Shown here: positions 17,092 through 26,010 of the stretch, one piece after another
Layout of the letters: every line of letters begins with the position of its first letter
Numbering within the stretch: the first letter of the stretch is position 1
Source: Candidatus Poseidoniaceae archaeon
GTDB taxonomy: Archaea; Thermoplasmatota; Poseidoniia; Poseidoniales; Poseidoniaceae
Reading direction: 5' to 3'
NCBI GenBank assembly: GCA_949373095.1
Contig: CASIBY010000010.1
Location: forward strand, 78,971 to 142,970
DNA: 64,000 nt
Position numbers and translations under genes: made by a program
The notes under the pieces: model-generated
Database searches by the model: none
What the model saw: the letters and a program-made list of their open reading frames with translations, nothing else
Told to the model about the DNA's origin: nothing

Positions 17092-17592
17092 ATGGCTCAT
17101 CTGGTCTTTGTCTTGGCATCAACCGGCAACAACAGAATTCTTGCTCAGAGCGTTAGCGAACATGCCCAAGAAGTTGGCCACACCGTGGACATCTTGTCGT
17201 TAAATGATTACGAGTTCCCCCTCTATTCTACCGAAATGGAACAACAAACAGATGTTTTACCCGGGCTAAGTGACTTGACAGGGCGTTTGAACGCAGGTGA
17301 TGCATGGATGGTTTTTGCACCGGAATACAATGGCTCTTACCCTCCAATTCTCAATAACGTAATAGCATGGTTGAGTCGACAGAGCGATGACTTTCGTCGC
17401 TTATTCCGAGACCGCACAGTTGCACTGGCCACACACTCCGGAGGTGGAGGCGCCAATGTCATCATGGCAATGCGAATGCAATTCTCTTACTTAGGATGCA
17501 ATGTCATCGGTCGTTCTCTCATGGCCAACAGTAAGAAACCAGCCAACCCCGAAACTGTCAACGCTATTGTTAACAGCATGACGCTGAAGTGA
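17092..17592 (+). CDS. NAD(P)H-dependent FMN reductase (flavodoxin-like)
   Basis: A 166-residue flavodoxin-fold protein of the FMN_red family. The start HLVFVLASTGNNRILAQ is the phosphate-binding loop region. DAWMVFAPEYNGSYPPILNNVIAWL is the family hallmark (PEYN followed by a hydrophobic helix), and VALATHSGGGGAN is the third flavin-contacting loop. Such enzymes reduce FMN, quinones or metal/azo compounds with NAD(P)H. ATG 17092 gives the natural start; GTG 17083 is an alternative. The pirin gene follows after 4 bases, so the two are probably co-transcribed, perhaps in an oxidative-stress or quinone-related unit. Confidence 0.88.
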   Translation: MAHLVFVLASTGNNRILAQSVSEHAQEVGHTVDILSLNDYEFPLYSTEMEQQTDVLPGLSDLTGRLNAGDAWMVFAPEYNGSYPPILNNVIAWLSRQSDDFRRLFRDRTVALATHSGGGGANVIMAMRMQFSYLGCNVIGRSLMANSKKPANPETVNAIVNSMTLK

Positions 17593-17596
17593 TATC

Positions 17597-18436
17597 ATGA
17601 ATCGAACTCTTGCAAGCATAGTGCCCACCCATACCGTCCTTGAAGGGGGCGGATTCAAGGTAAGAAGGCCAGCAGCCATGGGTCGATTGATGAGCCCGTT
17701 TCTTCTTCTAGATGAGATGGGTCCGGTAGATTACGCTCCAGGTGACGCAGTTGGTGCTCCATCTCACCCGCACAGGGGTTTTGAAACAGTGACTTATCTC
17801 CTCGACGGAGGCATGCGCCACGAGGATTCAGCAGGAAACAGTGGAGACCTCAACCCGGGTGATGTCCAATGGATGACGGCAGGCCGAGGTGTGATTCACT
17901 CGGAGATGCCGCAAGATTACATGATGGAACATGGAGGAAGAATGCACGGGTTCCAAATTTGGGTTAATTTACCGGCTAAAGATAAGATGATGCAACCGCG
18001 GTATCAAGACATCCCATCAAAGGATATTCCAGAGGCCACAAACGAAGATGGTACCGTTTGGGCTAAGATTGTCGCTGGAGAAGCGCTTGGAACGAATGCG
18101 GTCATTGATACTGTCATACCTATTACTTACATCCACATGAAAATGAAAGCTGGAGCATCTTACATTCACCATTGCGACCCTGACCACAACATCATGGTCT
18201 ATGCTTTTGGAGGTTCTGTTGACATTGAAGGACGTTCTCTTCATGATGGTGGGCTTGGATTGCTTGAGAAAGGTGATGAGTTGTCGCTAACAGCTGAAGA
18301 TGATGGTGCGGAATTCTTGATTTTGGGCGGCCCCGAACTTGGAGAGCCGATTTCACGATACGGCCCATTCGTCATGAATACCAGAGAAGAAATCTATCAA
18401 GCCATTGAAGATTTTAACAATGGCACCCTCGCTTGA
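17597..18436 (+). CDS. Pirin family protein
   Basis: A 279-residue bicupin. The N-terminal cupin carries the pirin signature: GRLMSPFLLLDEMGP, then HPHRGFETVTYLLDG with metal-binding His residues, and AGRGVIHSEMP with another His and Glu. GFQIWVNLPAKDKM and RYQDIPS are also typical. The C-terminal cupin lacks these metal ligands, as in the family. Some bacterial pirins have quercetinase activity and others act as redox regulators; the function here is open. It follows the FMN reductase by 4 bases. The tRNA-Glu gene lies 41 bases downstream on the opposite strand. Confidence 0.9.
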   Translation: MNRTLASIVPTHTVLEGGGFKVRRPAAMGRLMSPFLLLDEMGPVDYAPGDAVGAPSHPHRGFETVTYLLDGGMRHEDSAGNSGDLNPGDVQWMTAGRGVIHSEMPQDYMMEHGGRMHGFQIWVNLPAKDKMMQPRYQDIPSKDIPEATNEDGTVWAKIVAGEALGTNAVIDTVIPITYIHMKMKAGASYIHHCDPDHNIMVYAFGGSVDIEGRSLHDGGLGLLEKGDELSLTAEDDGAEFLILGGPELGEPISRYGPFVMNTREEIYQAIEDFNNGTLA

Positions 18437-18477
18437 AATGAAATAAAGCGACTGCTGCGCTCTATTGTTGATGGGGA

Positions 18478-18552
18478 TGCTCGTGCCGGGATTCGAACCC
18501 GGGTCGGCGGGATGAAAACCCACTATGATGGACCTGGCTACACCACACGAGC
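18478..18552 (-). tRNA. tRNA-Glu (UUC)
   Basis: Minus-strand cloverleaf. The acceptor GCTCGTG pairs with CACGAGC. The anticodon stem GTGGG/CCCGC encloses loop TTTTCAT with anticodon TTC. The T-arm is CCCGGGTTCGAATCCCGGG-like and intact. The D-arm start GGTGTAG is typical of archaeal tRNA-Glu. No intron and no encoded CCA (the bases after the discriminator A read TCC). Confidence 0.93.
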
Positions 18553-18619
18553 GCCATTTGCGTCCACCGACCACCTCTTCATAACCGTTCCCGTTGCGAT
18601 GTATGCTTGGGATGAAGAT

Positions 18620-19231
18620 TCATTGTGAGGGTGCGGTGGCATCTGAATCAAGGCCAGACCACCACTGCCACGCATACCAAGTCAGTGCTAAACCTGCCAA
18701 AAGGATGATTGCAAGCAGTATTTCGTTGTCAAGAAACCAGTTCATGACGTCCAATGCTTGGCTTCCATAGATACCAATTAGAACCGCTTCGAGGCCAAAT
18801 CGGAGTCCCCTTCCCATGAAACCAGCTGCAAGAAACGGTTTACGCTCCATATGGCCCATTCCAGCCATCCATCCGAGGACTTTGTATGGGATTGGAGAAA
18901 AGGCTGCAATGAAGATTCCCCAAGAACCGTAGCGTTGTGTTAATTGTTCTAATTTTGATAGATGTCGTTCTTGGCCAAAACGAATCATGAGTGGAGTTCC
19001 CCATTTTCTCCCAATGAAATATCCAACGAGGGAACCTAAAACCGAACTGATCGTAACAACCAGCCAAAGCCAAACAATCAGCGGCGTGTCTCCCATGGCA
19101 TTCACGAGCATAGGCAGGTAGAGTAAATCTGGAGGTACCGGTTGGATGATGGCTTCTGTAAATGAAACAACACCTAGGGTAGCTGGTCCAAAGATTTCGA
19201 ACACCTCAAGTGTCTGTTCTTTCCAACCCAT
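18620..19231 (-). CDS. DedA family membrane protein
   Basis: A 203-residue polytopic membrane protein of the DedA/VTT (SNARE-associated) family, thought to move lipids or support membrane homeostasis. Visible are the N-terminal amphipathic region with FTEAIIQPVPPDLLYLP (the family acid and Pro motif), a helix, then GSLVGYFIGRKWG, RYGSWGIFIAAFSPIPYKV (family F-x-R/S-x-x-P segment) and AAGFMGRGLRF with the conserved Arg. I chose ATG 19231 because conserved content begins there. An in-frame extension upstream is His/Glu-rich and overlaps the divergent nob1 gene. It stands alone between tRNA-Glu and nob1. Confidence 0.88.
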   Translation of the reverse strand: MGWKEQTLEVFEIFGPATLGVVSFTEAIIQPVPPDLLYLPMLVNAMGDTPLIVWLWLVVTISSVLGSLVGYFIGRKWGTPLMIRFGQERHLSKLEQLTQRYGSWGIFIAAFSPIPYKVLGWMAGMGHMERKPFLAAGFMGRGLRFGLEAVLIGIYGSQALDVMNWFLDNEILLAIILLAGLALTWYAWQWWSGLDSDATAPSQ

Positions 19232-19308
19232 GATGTTCGGAGTTAGGTTTCTTTGATGAAGATAGGGGTGAACGGTGTCTTCATCATGGTGATTCTCGTG
19301 ACCGATAC

Positions 19309-19809
19309 ATGAACCGGGTGCTTGACACTGCAGCATTGCTTCACTGGCCGGTTCCTGAGTTGAACGGTGGGATTTGTGCATTTTCTCAACTTGATGAACT
19401 TGCATCCGTTAGCGAAACCCGCTCTTTGCTTTTGGAATCGGCTCCGATTGAATGGAGAGCAGTTCCGATTCAATGGCTTGAGGATGCAAAAGCAGTTGCA
19501 TCAGCAAGCGGAGATCTACCACGACTTTCCGATGTTGACTTGGATGTTCTCGCCCTTGCAGTAGGTCTATCTGTTGAACTTGTGACCGATGATTACCGGC
19601 TTCAAAACGCATTCAAGCACCACGGTGGCCAAGTGCGTTCAGTGAACACAAAAGGAGCTAAGCAAGTCTGGAAGTGGGAGTTGAGGTGCACTGGTTGCAG
19701 AGCGACATTCCCAGTTCCCAAAGATGCCAAGCGAGCAAAACGGGGTGCTGTTGGTGAATGCGAACGGTGTGGGTCTCCAACGGAAATTAAGCGAATGAAG
19801 AAGCGGTGA
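19309..19809 (+). CDS. nob1: Nob1, 16S rRNA 3'-end endonuclease
   Basis: Archaeal Nob1 processes the 3' end of small-subunit rRNA during ribosome maturation. At 166 residues, the N-terminal PIN domain has catalytic acids in VLDTAALL, the LSDVDLDVLALAV stretch and VTDDYRLQNAF. The C-terminal zinc ribbon is CTGCRATF ... CERCG, followed by a basic tail KRMKKR. Domain order and length match archaeal Nob1. It is monocistronic and its stop is 6 bases from the convergent tatA stop. Confidence 0.9.
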   Translation: MNRVLDTAALLHWPVPELNGGICAFSQLDELASVSETRSLLLESAPIEWRAVPIQWLEDAKAVASASGDLPRLSDVDLDVLALAVGLSVELVTDDYRLQNAFKHHGGQVRSVNTKGAKQVWKWELRCTGCRATFPVPKDAKRAKRGAVGECERCGSPTEIKRMKKR

Positions 19810-19815
19810 AGAAAT

Positions 19816-20130
19816 TCACTCGTTGTCTTCAAGGGCTTCAAGAGCAGTGACTTTCTTTTCAAGGTCTTCTATCGCCATGCCCGCAGGGTCAATTCCAACT
19901 GCTTTGGCTCGGTCCATCAACACTTGTTCTGGTGTTCGGCCACCGGCTTCAAGATCTGTAACCGTCTTGACTGGGTCGCCAATTTGAGTAGTTTCAGCCA
20001 ATCCTTTTTGGAATTCACCTTTCGACCGGCCTAGTGCATTTGCTACTTCTGGAAGGCGTTGTGCTCCAAACAAAAGGAAAAACAAGCCCAGAAGGATGAC
20101 GAGTTCAAGAGGTCCTGGTGTGAAGGCCAT
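19816..20130 (-). CDS. tatA: TatA-type Tat translocase subunit
   Basis: Pore-forming subunit of the twin-arginine export pathway for folded proteins. One N-terminal helix (PLELVILLGLFFLLFG) is followed by the hinge AQRLPEVANALGRSKGEFQKGL, the TatA amphipathic helix with the FG-P turn slightly altered (FGAQRLPE). An acidic tail follows (104 residues total, normal size). No tatC is seen in this window. The gene is convergent with nob1. Confidence 0.9.
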   Translation of the reverse strand: MAFTPGPLELVILLGLFFLLFGAQRLPEVANALGRSKGEFQKGLAETTQIGDPVKTVTDLEAGGRTPEQVLMDRAKAVGIDPAGMAIEDLEKKVTALEALEDNE

Positions 20131-20201
20131 GTTGCTTCCTCATGCTGACGGAGTTGCTCCCCGTTGTTGAAGGCTTTCCTTCAAATATCACTTGCGAGGA
20201 C

Positions 20202-20456
20202 TTATCCGCCGCTAACTGGGGGTAAGAGAGCGACTTCACAACCGTTGCTCAGGACTGTGTTTACATCACATCGTTCGCCGTTGATGGCAACGGTAAGACC
20301 AAATGAAATCCATTCGGACAATCCTACTTGTTCAATCAGTTCCCTGACAGTCGTAGTCCCTGGGAGTTCGTAAGTGTGTTCTCTTCCACCTAGCCGTTCA
20401 GAGAGTGGCCCGAATGCAAGCACGCTCACCGTAATATGTTGCGTAGAACCAGTCAT
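20202..20456 (-). CDS. MoaD/ThiS/SAMP-like ubiquitin-fold sulphur carrier
   Basis: An 84-residue beta-grasp protein ending in the required C-terminal Gly-Gly (LLPPVSGG), which would be adenylated by an E1-like enzyme. AFGPLSERLGGREHTYEL and TTVRELIEQVGL match MoaD; AINGERCDVNTVL and GCEVALLPPVSGG complete the fold. It could serve molybdopterin synthesis, tRNA thiolation or protein modification (SAMP). No moaE or E1 gene lies nearby to decide. ATG 20456 was chosen; its 5' end lies 51 bases from the divergent ABC ATPase start. Confidence 0.85.
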   Translation of the reverse strand: MTGSTQHITVSVLAFGPLSERLGGREHTYELPGTTTVRELIEQVGLSEWISFGLTVAINGERCDVNTVLSNGCEVALLPPVSGG

Positions 20457-20507
20457 GTTCCTGCGTGTGGGCAGGACTTTATCAACGCAGTTCTCTTTCG
20501 TGTGGCT

Positions 20508-21212
20508 ATGACCCACGCTCTTGAGGCCACTGCGCTGTGGAAACTCTACCAAGCCGGCGAATCTACAGTCCAAGCGGTGCGTGGGGTAGAGTTGGCGGTT
20601 CGCAATGGAGACATGGTCGCTGTAATGGGCCCCTCGGGCTGTGGAAAAACGACACTTCTCAACATTCTCTCTGGGATTGATGAGCCCTCCTCAGGGAACG
20701 TGTCGGTTAATGGTTCTCCGCTTTACGGGATCAGTGACAATGCCCGTACAGATTTACGTGCTGAACATTTCGGGTTTATCTTTCAAGATTTTAACCTCCT
20801 TCCTGTTCTTTCGGCCGTTGAAAATGTTGAACTCCCTCTGCTTCTCTTGGGTCAGCAACCTTCGGATGCGAGAACAGAGGCCTTAGAGGCGCTCAATCGA
20901 GTTGGCCTTTCAGACCGAGCAGAACACAGACCTGCAGAACTTTCAGGAGGGCAACAGCAACGAGTAGCCGTTGCACGTGCAATCGTTCACAAACCCTCTA
21001 TCATCCTCTGTGATGAACCTACTGGGAACTTGGATACATCCACTTCAAATGAGGTTATGGGGCTACTAAAAACCATGAATAAGGAACTTAACACGACGTT
21101 TCTTATCGTGACTCACGACAGAGAAATTGCAAAACAATGTGAACGAATCATCACGATGAGTGACGGATTGGTTGTCAAAGATCAGCGTAAACCCGGTGGC
21201 GAGGAGGAATAA
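20508..21212 (+). CDS. ABC transporter ATPase, MacB/LolD type
   Basis: A 234-residue ATP-binding subunit with Walker A GPSGCGKTTLL, Q-loop FIFQDFNLLP, signature LSGGQQQRVAVARA, Walker B IILCDEPTGNLD and H-loop VTHDRE. The Q-loop FNLLP with TGNLD is typical of the MacB/LolD/FtsE group, which works with FtsX-fold permeases. The next gene, 18 bases downstream behind GAGGAGG, is exactly such a permease. ATG 20508 is the natural start; an in-frame upstream extension overlaps the divergent MoaD-like gene. The role is mechanotransmission or lipoprotein handling rather than solute import, inferred from the family. Confidence 0.93.
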   Translation: MTHALEATALWKLYQAGESTVQAVRGVELAVRNGDMVAVMGPSGCGKTTLLNILSGIDEPSSGNVSVNGSPLYGISDNARTDLRAEHFGFIFQDFNLLPVLSAVENVELPLLLLGQQPSDARTEALEALNRVGLSDRAEHRPAELSGGQQQRVAVARAIVHKPSIILCDEPTGNLDTSTSNEVMGLLKTMNKELNTTFLIVTHDREIAKQCERIITMSDGLVVKDQRKPGGEEE

Positions 21213-21229
21213 TCCTGCTTCTTTCAGCC

Positions 21230-24200
21230 TTGCTCCTCATCGTGTTGGTCACAACATTGAGTGTTGGAGCATTGCTTGCGGCGGGACGAACATCGTCCAT
21301 GCCTCATCTTTCAAAACTAATTTTGGTTTTTGGACCATCAGTTGATGCATTCTTACTTCTGTGGTTTCTCCTCTGGTTGGGACTATCAGATGTCAATGCC
21401 TTCATGGGAGGTTTGCTGGCGGGAATCATTTCACTCACCTTGCTCCAACCGCTCTTGATTCCTCAACGTCTCGTTGTCTGGCGTCTTGCCTGGGAAAACA
21501 TCCGTCGGCGACGAAGGCAATCGGTTTTGATGGTTGCAGGACTTGTTATTGCCTCGTCGATTATTACCTCTTCTTTGGTGGTTGGAGATTCCTTGGATGC
21601 GACGGTAGGCTACGAGGTTGAAGCAGCTTGGGGGGAAACCGATGTACTTCTTTCTGGTCTCAATCCTCAAACAGGTGTCCCGGTTCTTTTTGATGAACAG
21701 ACCGCAGAGATTGCTTGGAGTAGCATGGAAAATGATGTTTCGCTTAACCCACTGCTGAAAGGTCGGCAATATGGTTGGGCTACCTCAGTGAGCTTGAGTG
21801 GTTCTGACGGCGTCTCAGAACCTTCAGTCTCTTGGTTTGCTCGTAATTCTACGGTTGATGCTATCGGGGTTTGGTCACCACTTGGAGGAGATGAAGGCCT
21901 ACGCTTTTCGGAACTTGCCTCAGCAAATGATGGAGCGACCTTGCCCCAAATCGCTATCAATTCAGCGGCAAGTGAAGAACTTGGTCTAAATGTTGGAGAT
22001 CGTACAGATATGGGCTGGTACATCACCGATGAAGACCAACAACGTGTTCGCCGTGTCCAAGAGGTTTCCATTACTGCTATTGTAGCAAATGAGGGGCAGG
22101 GTGCGATGGCTGGTTCACAATCACCTGCCGTGTTCACTGACCTCGGCACTGCTCAATCTTTGGCTGAACTTGGGAACTCCATAAGTCGCCTTTCAATTGC
22201 CCTTGATGATGAATTAAGCGATGACGATGTGGAGGACGTAAGTGCACAGATTCGCGAGCATCTTGACGCAGCATTTACTGCATCTGATACAGGACTCAAC
22301 ATTTCGCGAGATACAACGACAGGTGCCGTGACGATATCATCAACCTCGAACTTGGGAAGGGTCAACGGAGACGATGTTCGGGGGCTGAGGGAAAATCAAA
22401 CGTCTCTTTACCCCAATGGAGTCATGATGGAGGTTTTACAGGCTCCACTTATCGATGCCGTCGTCGACGGTGAACCGCTGCTTACACTTGCAGATAGCGA
22501 TGTTACGTTACTCAAGGACAGTTCAACTGCCCTTTGGCACTCCAGTCCTTCGGGAGCAGGGTTCCAACTCTACTCCACGAATGAGGCATGGATTTGGCAG
22601 GTTGATAGCGGTGATACTCTCAACGACATTGCCTTCTCTGAGGAAGGCACATCTGCTTCCTTAGCCCATAGTGACGGGATTGTTCTTGCCGATGAATTTG
22701 AAGTTGATGAGACTTCAGTGGCTACCTACGATACGGAATATCCCGTTGAGGCTGTAGCACACGGGTCGGACAGATGGTGGGCTGTTGAGGCGGGTGAAGA
22801 AACTCTAAGGATTCACGTTTTATCAAAAAATTACAACCAAACGCAGATGCACAATCTCAGCATTAACCCTCCGTCTACCGTCCTCTCTTACGACCTTGCA
22901 GTTGGCGACAATGTCCACTTGCGTATCGAAGGCCTTCTATCTACCTCGTATTATATCAGCAATGGACTGGAGGATTTGTCGTTCGTACCCTCCGACGCTT
23001 CATCGTGGGCGGGGGATGAGTCTGGCGAAGTTTTCGACCTTCATCTTCAATGCAACGGAGTCGCATGGTCTTTGGTGAATAATCAAAGCGCTTGGTGTAC
23101 ACAGGAACATGGATTGTTGAGATGGAATACCTCCTCAGGAGATGTTGAATCAGTACGATTGCCCGTTATGTCTGATGCACCCGGGTTTGGTCGGTTTCCT
23201 CAGATGTTCCTTGCATTTGGAGGAGAAAATTCCACGGTTGATGTGGCCCTCGGCCACGTTGCAGTATCCAATCGTCTTCAAGGTCTTCCGCTAGAGGACA
23301 CCAATCTAACCGTTTCAGTGAAAGGAGTAATTCCGTATGCTTATGGTAATGATACCGCAATATTCCTGCAAAATGATGGCGTTTATACATCGCTTCCCGG
23401 CTTTGAACAACTGACTGACCTTGAGGCCGTTGTTCTTGGATTAATTCATCTTGAGGACGCAGAACAATTGTCACTTGCCGATGATGACGAGCGTTCATTA
23501 TTGCTCCTTTCTGGTGGACCATTTGCTGGTAACGATTCCGATTCTGCTGTTGAGAACCTTACTGTCTGGTTTGACGAGCAGAGTACAATCGACGATGTAT
23601 TTCTCGGAGTAAGGGCAGTTAAGGTTGAGGCGGCCCGACAAGCAGCGGAATCCTCCGGCTTGCTTTCTGCTATGTTCCTCGTTTTTGGTACGTTTACGAT
23701 TGCAGCGGGAGTGTTGCTTGTGCTCACGATTATCATGCTACTTGCCGATGTTCGAAGAAGTGAATTAGCGATTGCACGAGCTTTAGGTCTACGTTCAAGC
23801 GATGCCCGGGCTTTCTTCGTACAGGAGGGGCTGGTCCTCTCCGTCATAGCAGGTGGTCTTGGCTCACTACTCGGATTGGGTTTAGCATGGGTCATCTCCG
23901 TTGGCTTTTCCTCAATATTTGCCTCGGTAGGGGCCCAATCCTTCCGTTTTGATTGGACATTAGATTCGTTTTTATCCGGTTGGATTTGGGGTTCTCTCCT
24001 CGCTATTGGGCTTCTGTGGGCTACAGCATTCTGGAATGCCCAATTGAACATCGTGAAGGCACTTCGGGGTGGACGTCTCGTTCTTTCAAAGGGAGTCCCG
24101 TGGGGTGTCTTTCTAATCCAAATTATTGGCTTAGGGGGCCTTGTGTTGTGTCTTGGAGGTCTCTTTGTAATTGGTACTTCAAGTGGGCTATCTTACGCTG

Positions 24201-25816
24201 CATACGTCCTCAGTGGGGTGTTTGCAATGCTTCTTTTTGTTCCTCTTTTCACATGGGAGCTTCCAGTATGGCTCTCATCTCGGCCGAGGTGGGCGCGTTG
24301 GAGTCGGCATGGTCCAAGAAATACCCTTGGAGCTCTCGGTAGTTTGTGGCTGATTTGGACGTTACTTTTGGGCCCAATTGATCCGATTCGTTCCTCGATG
24401 AAAGCAGATGAACTCACCTTCATTGTTCTCGGTCTCCTTCAGGTATTCTCAGGGGTCATGGTTCTTACCAGCATTGCGCCACTGGCGGTTAAGCGGATCA
24501 CTAAATCAAAAATTATTACTCGCAAATTTGGCGTGGTGGGCCCGGTCTCATTGGCGCACCCCCTTGCTCATCCTGTCCGAACCGCAGTCGTTATGGGTAT
24601 GTTTTCAATAACCATGTTTTCAGTAGTTGTGCTGTCAGGATACACGGCACAATTTGACACCTATTCCTCATCCTTTGTTGAAGATGCAGAAGGAGAATTT
24701 GAACTGCTTCTCACCTCATCACGTTCTCGGCCCATTGAATTGGACAGCGACCCTTCGTTATGGGGAATTGAACACGAAGCGATGAGTAATATTGATGCTG
24801 TTGGGCGTATTCACCGTGCACCAGTCCATCTTGAAGATGCTTCTGGCGAACGGATGCCGTATTTGCTCAGAGGTTTCGATGAGGGTTTTTCTTCTCACGG
24901 TGGACTGCCCCTCTACACTTGGGATGAAGGGTTAGGGGAGACGGAGAAGGAGGCATGGAACTCAATCGAGGAGTTCGAGGATATCGTATTCCTTGATGCC
25001 TCTTTTGGTCTTGAATCAACGGCGGATGGGACAACAATTGTTCCATTGCAATTTGCCATTGGGGATTCAATTTCCCTTGTTGATTTTTCTAATCCTAAAA
25101 ACACGAGAACTGTGCGAGTTGGAGGCTTTCTTCAGCAATCATCATACATCTTTTCACCGGGTGTTTGGATGAATGGAGAAATCGTTGAGGAACAGTTTGG
25201 TGGTGAAGTCACCCGAATGTACGTGAGTGTTTCTGATTCCGCCCAACCCTTCAACCAATCCGCCTCTACTGATGCGGTCTCGGCCCAAGGCAAATCAGAG
25301 CAAGTCCGTCAAGCAGCCATGGAACTTGACTCAGTCCTTGCACAATCATTGGCTGAACAGAGCGTTTCTGTTCAAACCGTTTCCGAAGAAGTCATGGTGA
25401 TACAATCTCTTGTTCTTGCAATCCTATCACTTTTCCAGGGTTATTTGGCGCTCGGGCTCATTGTTGGAGTTGCTGGAATCGCAGTTGTTACAGTGCGGAA
25501 CGTGAGTGAACGGAGAACTACCATCGGTATGTTGAGAGCTATCGGGTTTCGACAAAGCCATGTTTTGGCTATTTTCATCATTGAAGTTTCATGGATTGCA
25601 GCCTTGGGAATGCTGAACGGCCTCTTGATTGGTTATGGGTTCCACCTTGTCCTTTACAAAGCGATATGGGAGGCTGAAGGGGCAGCGTTTGTGTTCCCCT
25701 GGGCATCGACCATAATGTTATTTATTTGCGGTTGGTTTATCGCTTTGTTGGCTACCTACGGGCCTACGAAACGAGCATCAAAGATCCCACCATCTGCGGC
25801 TCTGAGGAATATGTAA
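21230..25816 (+). CDS. Giant FtsX-type ABC permease, duplicated core and large ectodomains
   Basis: A 1528-residue permease partner of the preceding ATPase. Two N-terminal membrane helices lead into the FtsX-type basic start WENIRRRRRQSVLMVAGLVIASS. A very large extracytoplasmic region of about 690 residues follows, partly beta-propeller-like in pattern. Then come three helices of the first FtsX core (ADVRRSELAIARALGLRSSDARAFF is the hallmark cytoplasmic loop), several further helices, a second ectodomain and a second FtsX core (VSERRTTIGMLRAIGFRQSHVLAIF). It ends in a short tail (PSAALRNM). No ATG is near the start: TTG 21230 or CTG 21215 behind GAGGAGG are the options. It is followed after 194 bases by a surface-protein gene. 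Confidence 0.88.
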   Translation: MLLIVLVTTLSVGALLAAGRTSSMPHLSKLILVFGPSVDAFLLLWFLLWLGLSDVNAFMGGLLAGIISLTLLQPLLIPQRLVVWRLAWENIRRRRRQSVLMVAGLVIASSIITSSLVVGDSLDATVGYEVEAAWGETDVLLSGLNPQTGVPVLFDEQTAEIAWSSMENDVSLNPLLKGRQYGWATSVSLSGSDGVSEPSVSWFARNSTVDAIGVWSPLGGDEGLRFSELASANDGATLPQIAINSAASEELGLNVGDRTDMGWYITDEDQQRVRRVQEVSITAIVANEGQGAMAGSQSPAVFTDLGTAQSLAELGNSISRLSIALDDELSDDDVEDVSAQIREHLDAAFTASDTGLNISRDTTTGAVTISSTSNLGRVNGDDVRGLRENQTSLYPNGVMMEVLQAPLIDAVVDGEPLLTLADSDVTLLKDSSTALWHSSPSGAGFQLYSTNEAWIWQVDSGDTLNDIAFSEEGTSASLAHSDGIVLADEFEVDETSVATYDTEYPVEAVAHGSDRWWAVEAGEETLRIHVLSKNYNQTQMHNLSINPPSTVLSYDLAVGDNVHLRIEGLLSTSYYISNGLEDLSFVPSDASSWAGDESGEVFDLHLQCNGVAWSLVNNQSAWCTQEHGLLRWNTSSGDVESVRLPVMSDAPGFGRFPQMFLAFGGENSTVDVALGHVAVSNRLQGLPLEDTNLTVSVKGVIPYAYGNDTAIFLQNDGVYTSLPGFEQLTDLEAVVLGLIHLEDAEQLSLADDDERSLLLLSGGPFAGNDSDSAVENLTVWFDEQSTIDDVFLGVRAVKVEAARQAAESSGLLSAMFLVFGTFTIAAGVLLVLTIIMLLADVRRSELAIARALGLRSSDARAFFVQEGLVLSVIAGGLGSLLGLGLAWVISVGFSSIFASVGAQSFRFDWTLDSFLSGWIWGSLLAIGLLWATAFWNAQLNIVKALRGGRLVLSKGVPWGVFLIQIIGLGGLVLCLGGLFVIGTSSGLSYAAYVLSGVFAMLLFVPLFTWELPVWLSSRPRWARWSRHGPRNTLGALGSLWLIWTLLLGPIDPIRSSMKADELTFIVLGLLQVFSGVMVLTSIAPLAVKRITKSKIITRKFGVVGPVSLAHPLAHPVRTAVVMGMFSITMFSVVVLSGYTAQFDTYSSSFVEDAEGEFELLLTSSRSRPIELDSDPSLWGIEHEAMSNIDAVGRIHRAPVHLEDASGERMPYLLRGFDEGFSSHGGLPLYTWDEGLGETEKEAWNSIEEFEDIVFLDASFGLESTADGTTIVPLQFAIGDSISLVDFSNPKNTRTVRVGGFLQQSSYIFSPGVWMNGEIVEEQFGGEVTRMYVSVSDSAQPFNQSASTDAVSAQGKSEQVRQAAMELDSVLAQSLAEQSVSVQTVSEEVMVIQSLVLAILSLFQGYLALGLIVGVAGIAVVTVRNVSERRTTIGMLRAIGFRQSHVLAIFIIEVSWIAALGMLNGLLIGYGFHLVLYKAIWEAEGAAFVFPWASTIMLFICGWFIALLATYGPTKRASKIPPSAALRNM

Positions 25817-25954
25817 CTTATTTGAGTAAACTCTCCCGGCTGGAAAATTACAAAATTTACGCACTACTTTCATCGTGATGTGGGCTACTGCGCTCCACTT
25901 TACACCCGGAATCCACTCAAATATCGCATTATTTCCTATCCGCATCTTCGCGTT

Positions 25955-25964
25955 AGTATAAATA
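25955..25964 (+). promoter_or_regulatory. TATA box for surface-protein gene
   Basis: AGTATAAATA lies in the 194-base gap, 47 bases before the ATG at 26011. That places a transcription start near 25985 and gives a short leader. The leader contains CCGAA-CC-TTCGG (25989-26000), a small hairpin just before GGGGG and the start codon, which could influence translation. No other TATA-like element in the gap is as good. Confidence 0.5.
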
Positions 25965-26010
25965 CGACAGATGGCGTGGGAAGGGATACCGAACCTTCGG
26001 GGGTATTGAC

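Noticed and set aside
21188..21230. ATG start for the giant permease
   Set aside because: No ATG exists between the in-frame stop at 21188 and the first conserved helix; TTG 21230 or CTG 21215 must be used unless a base is missing.
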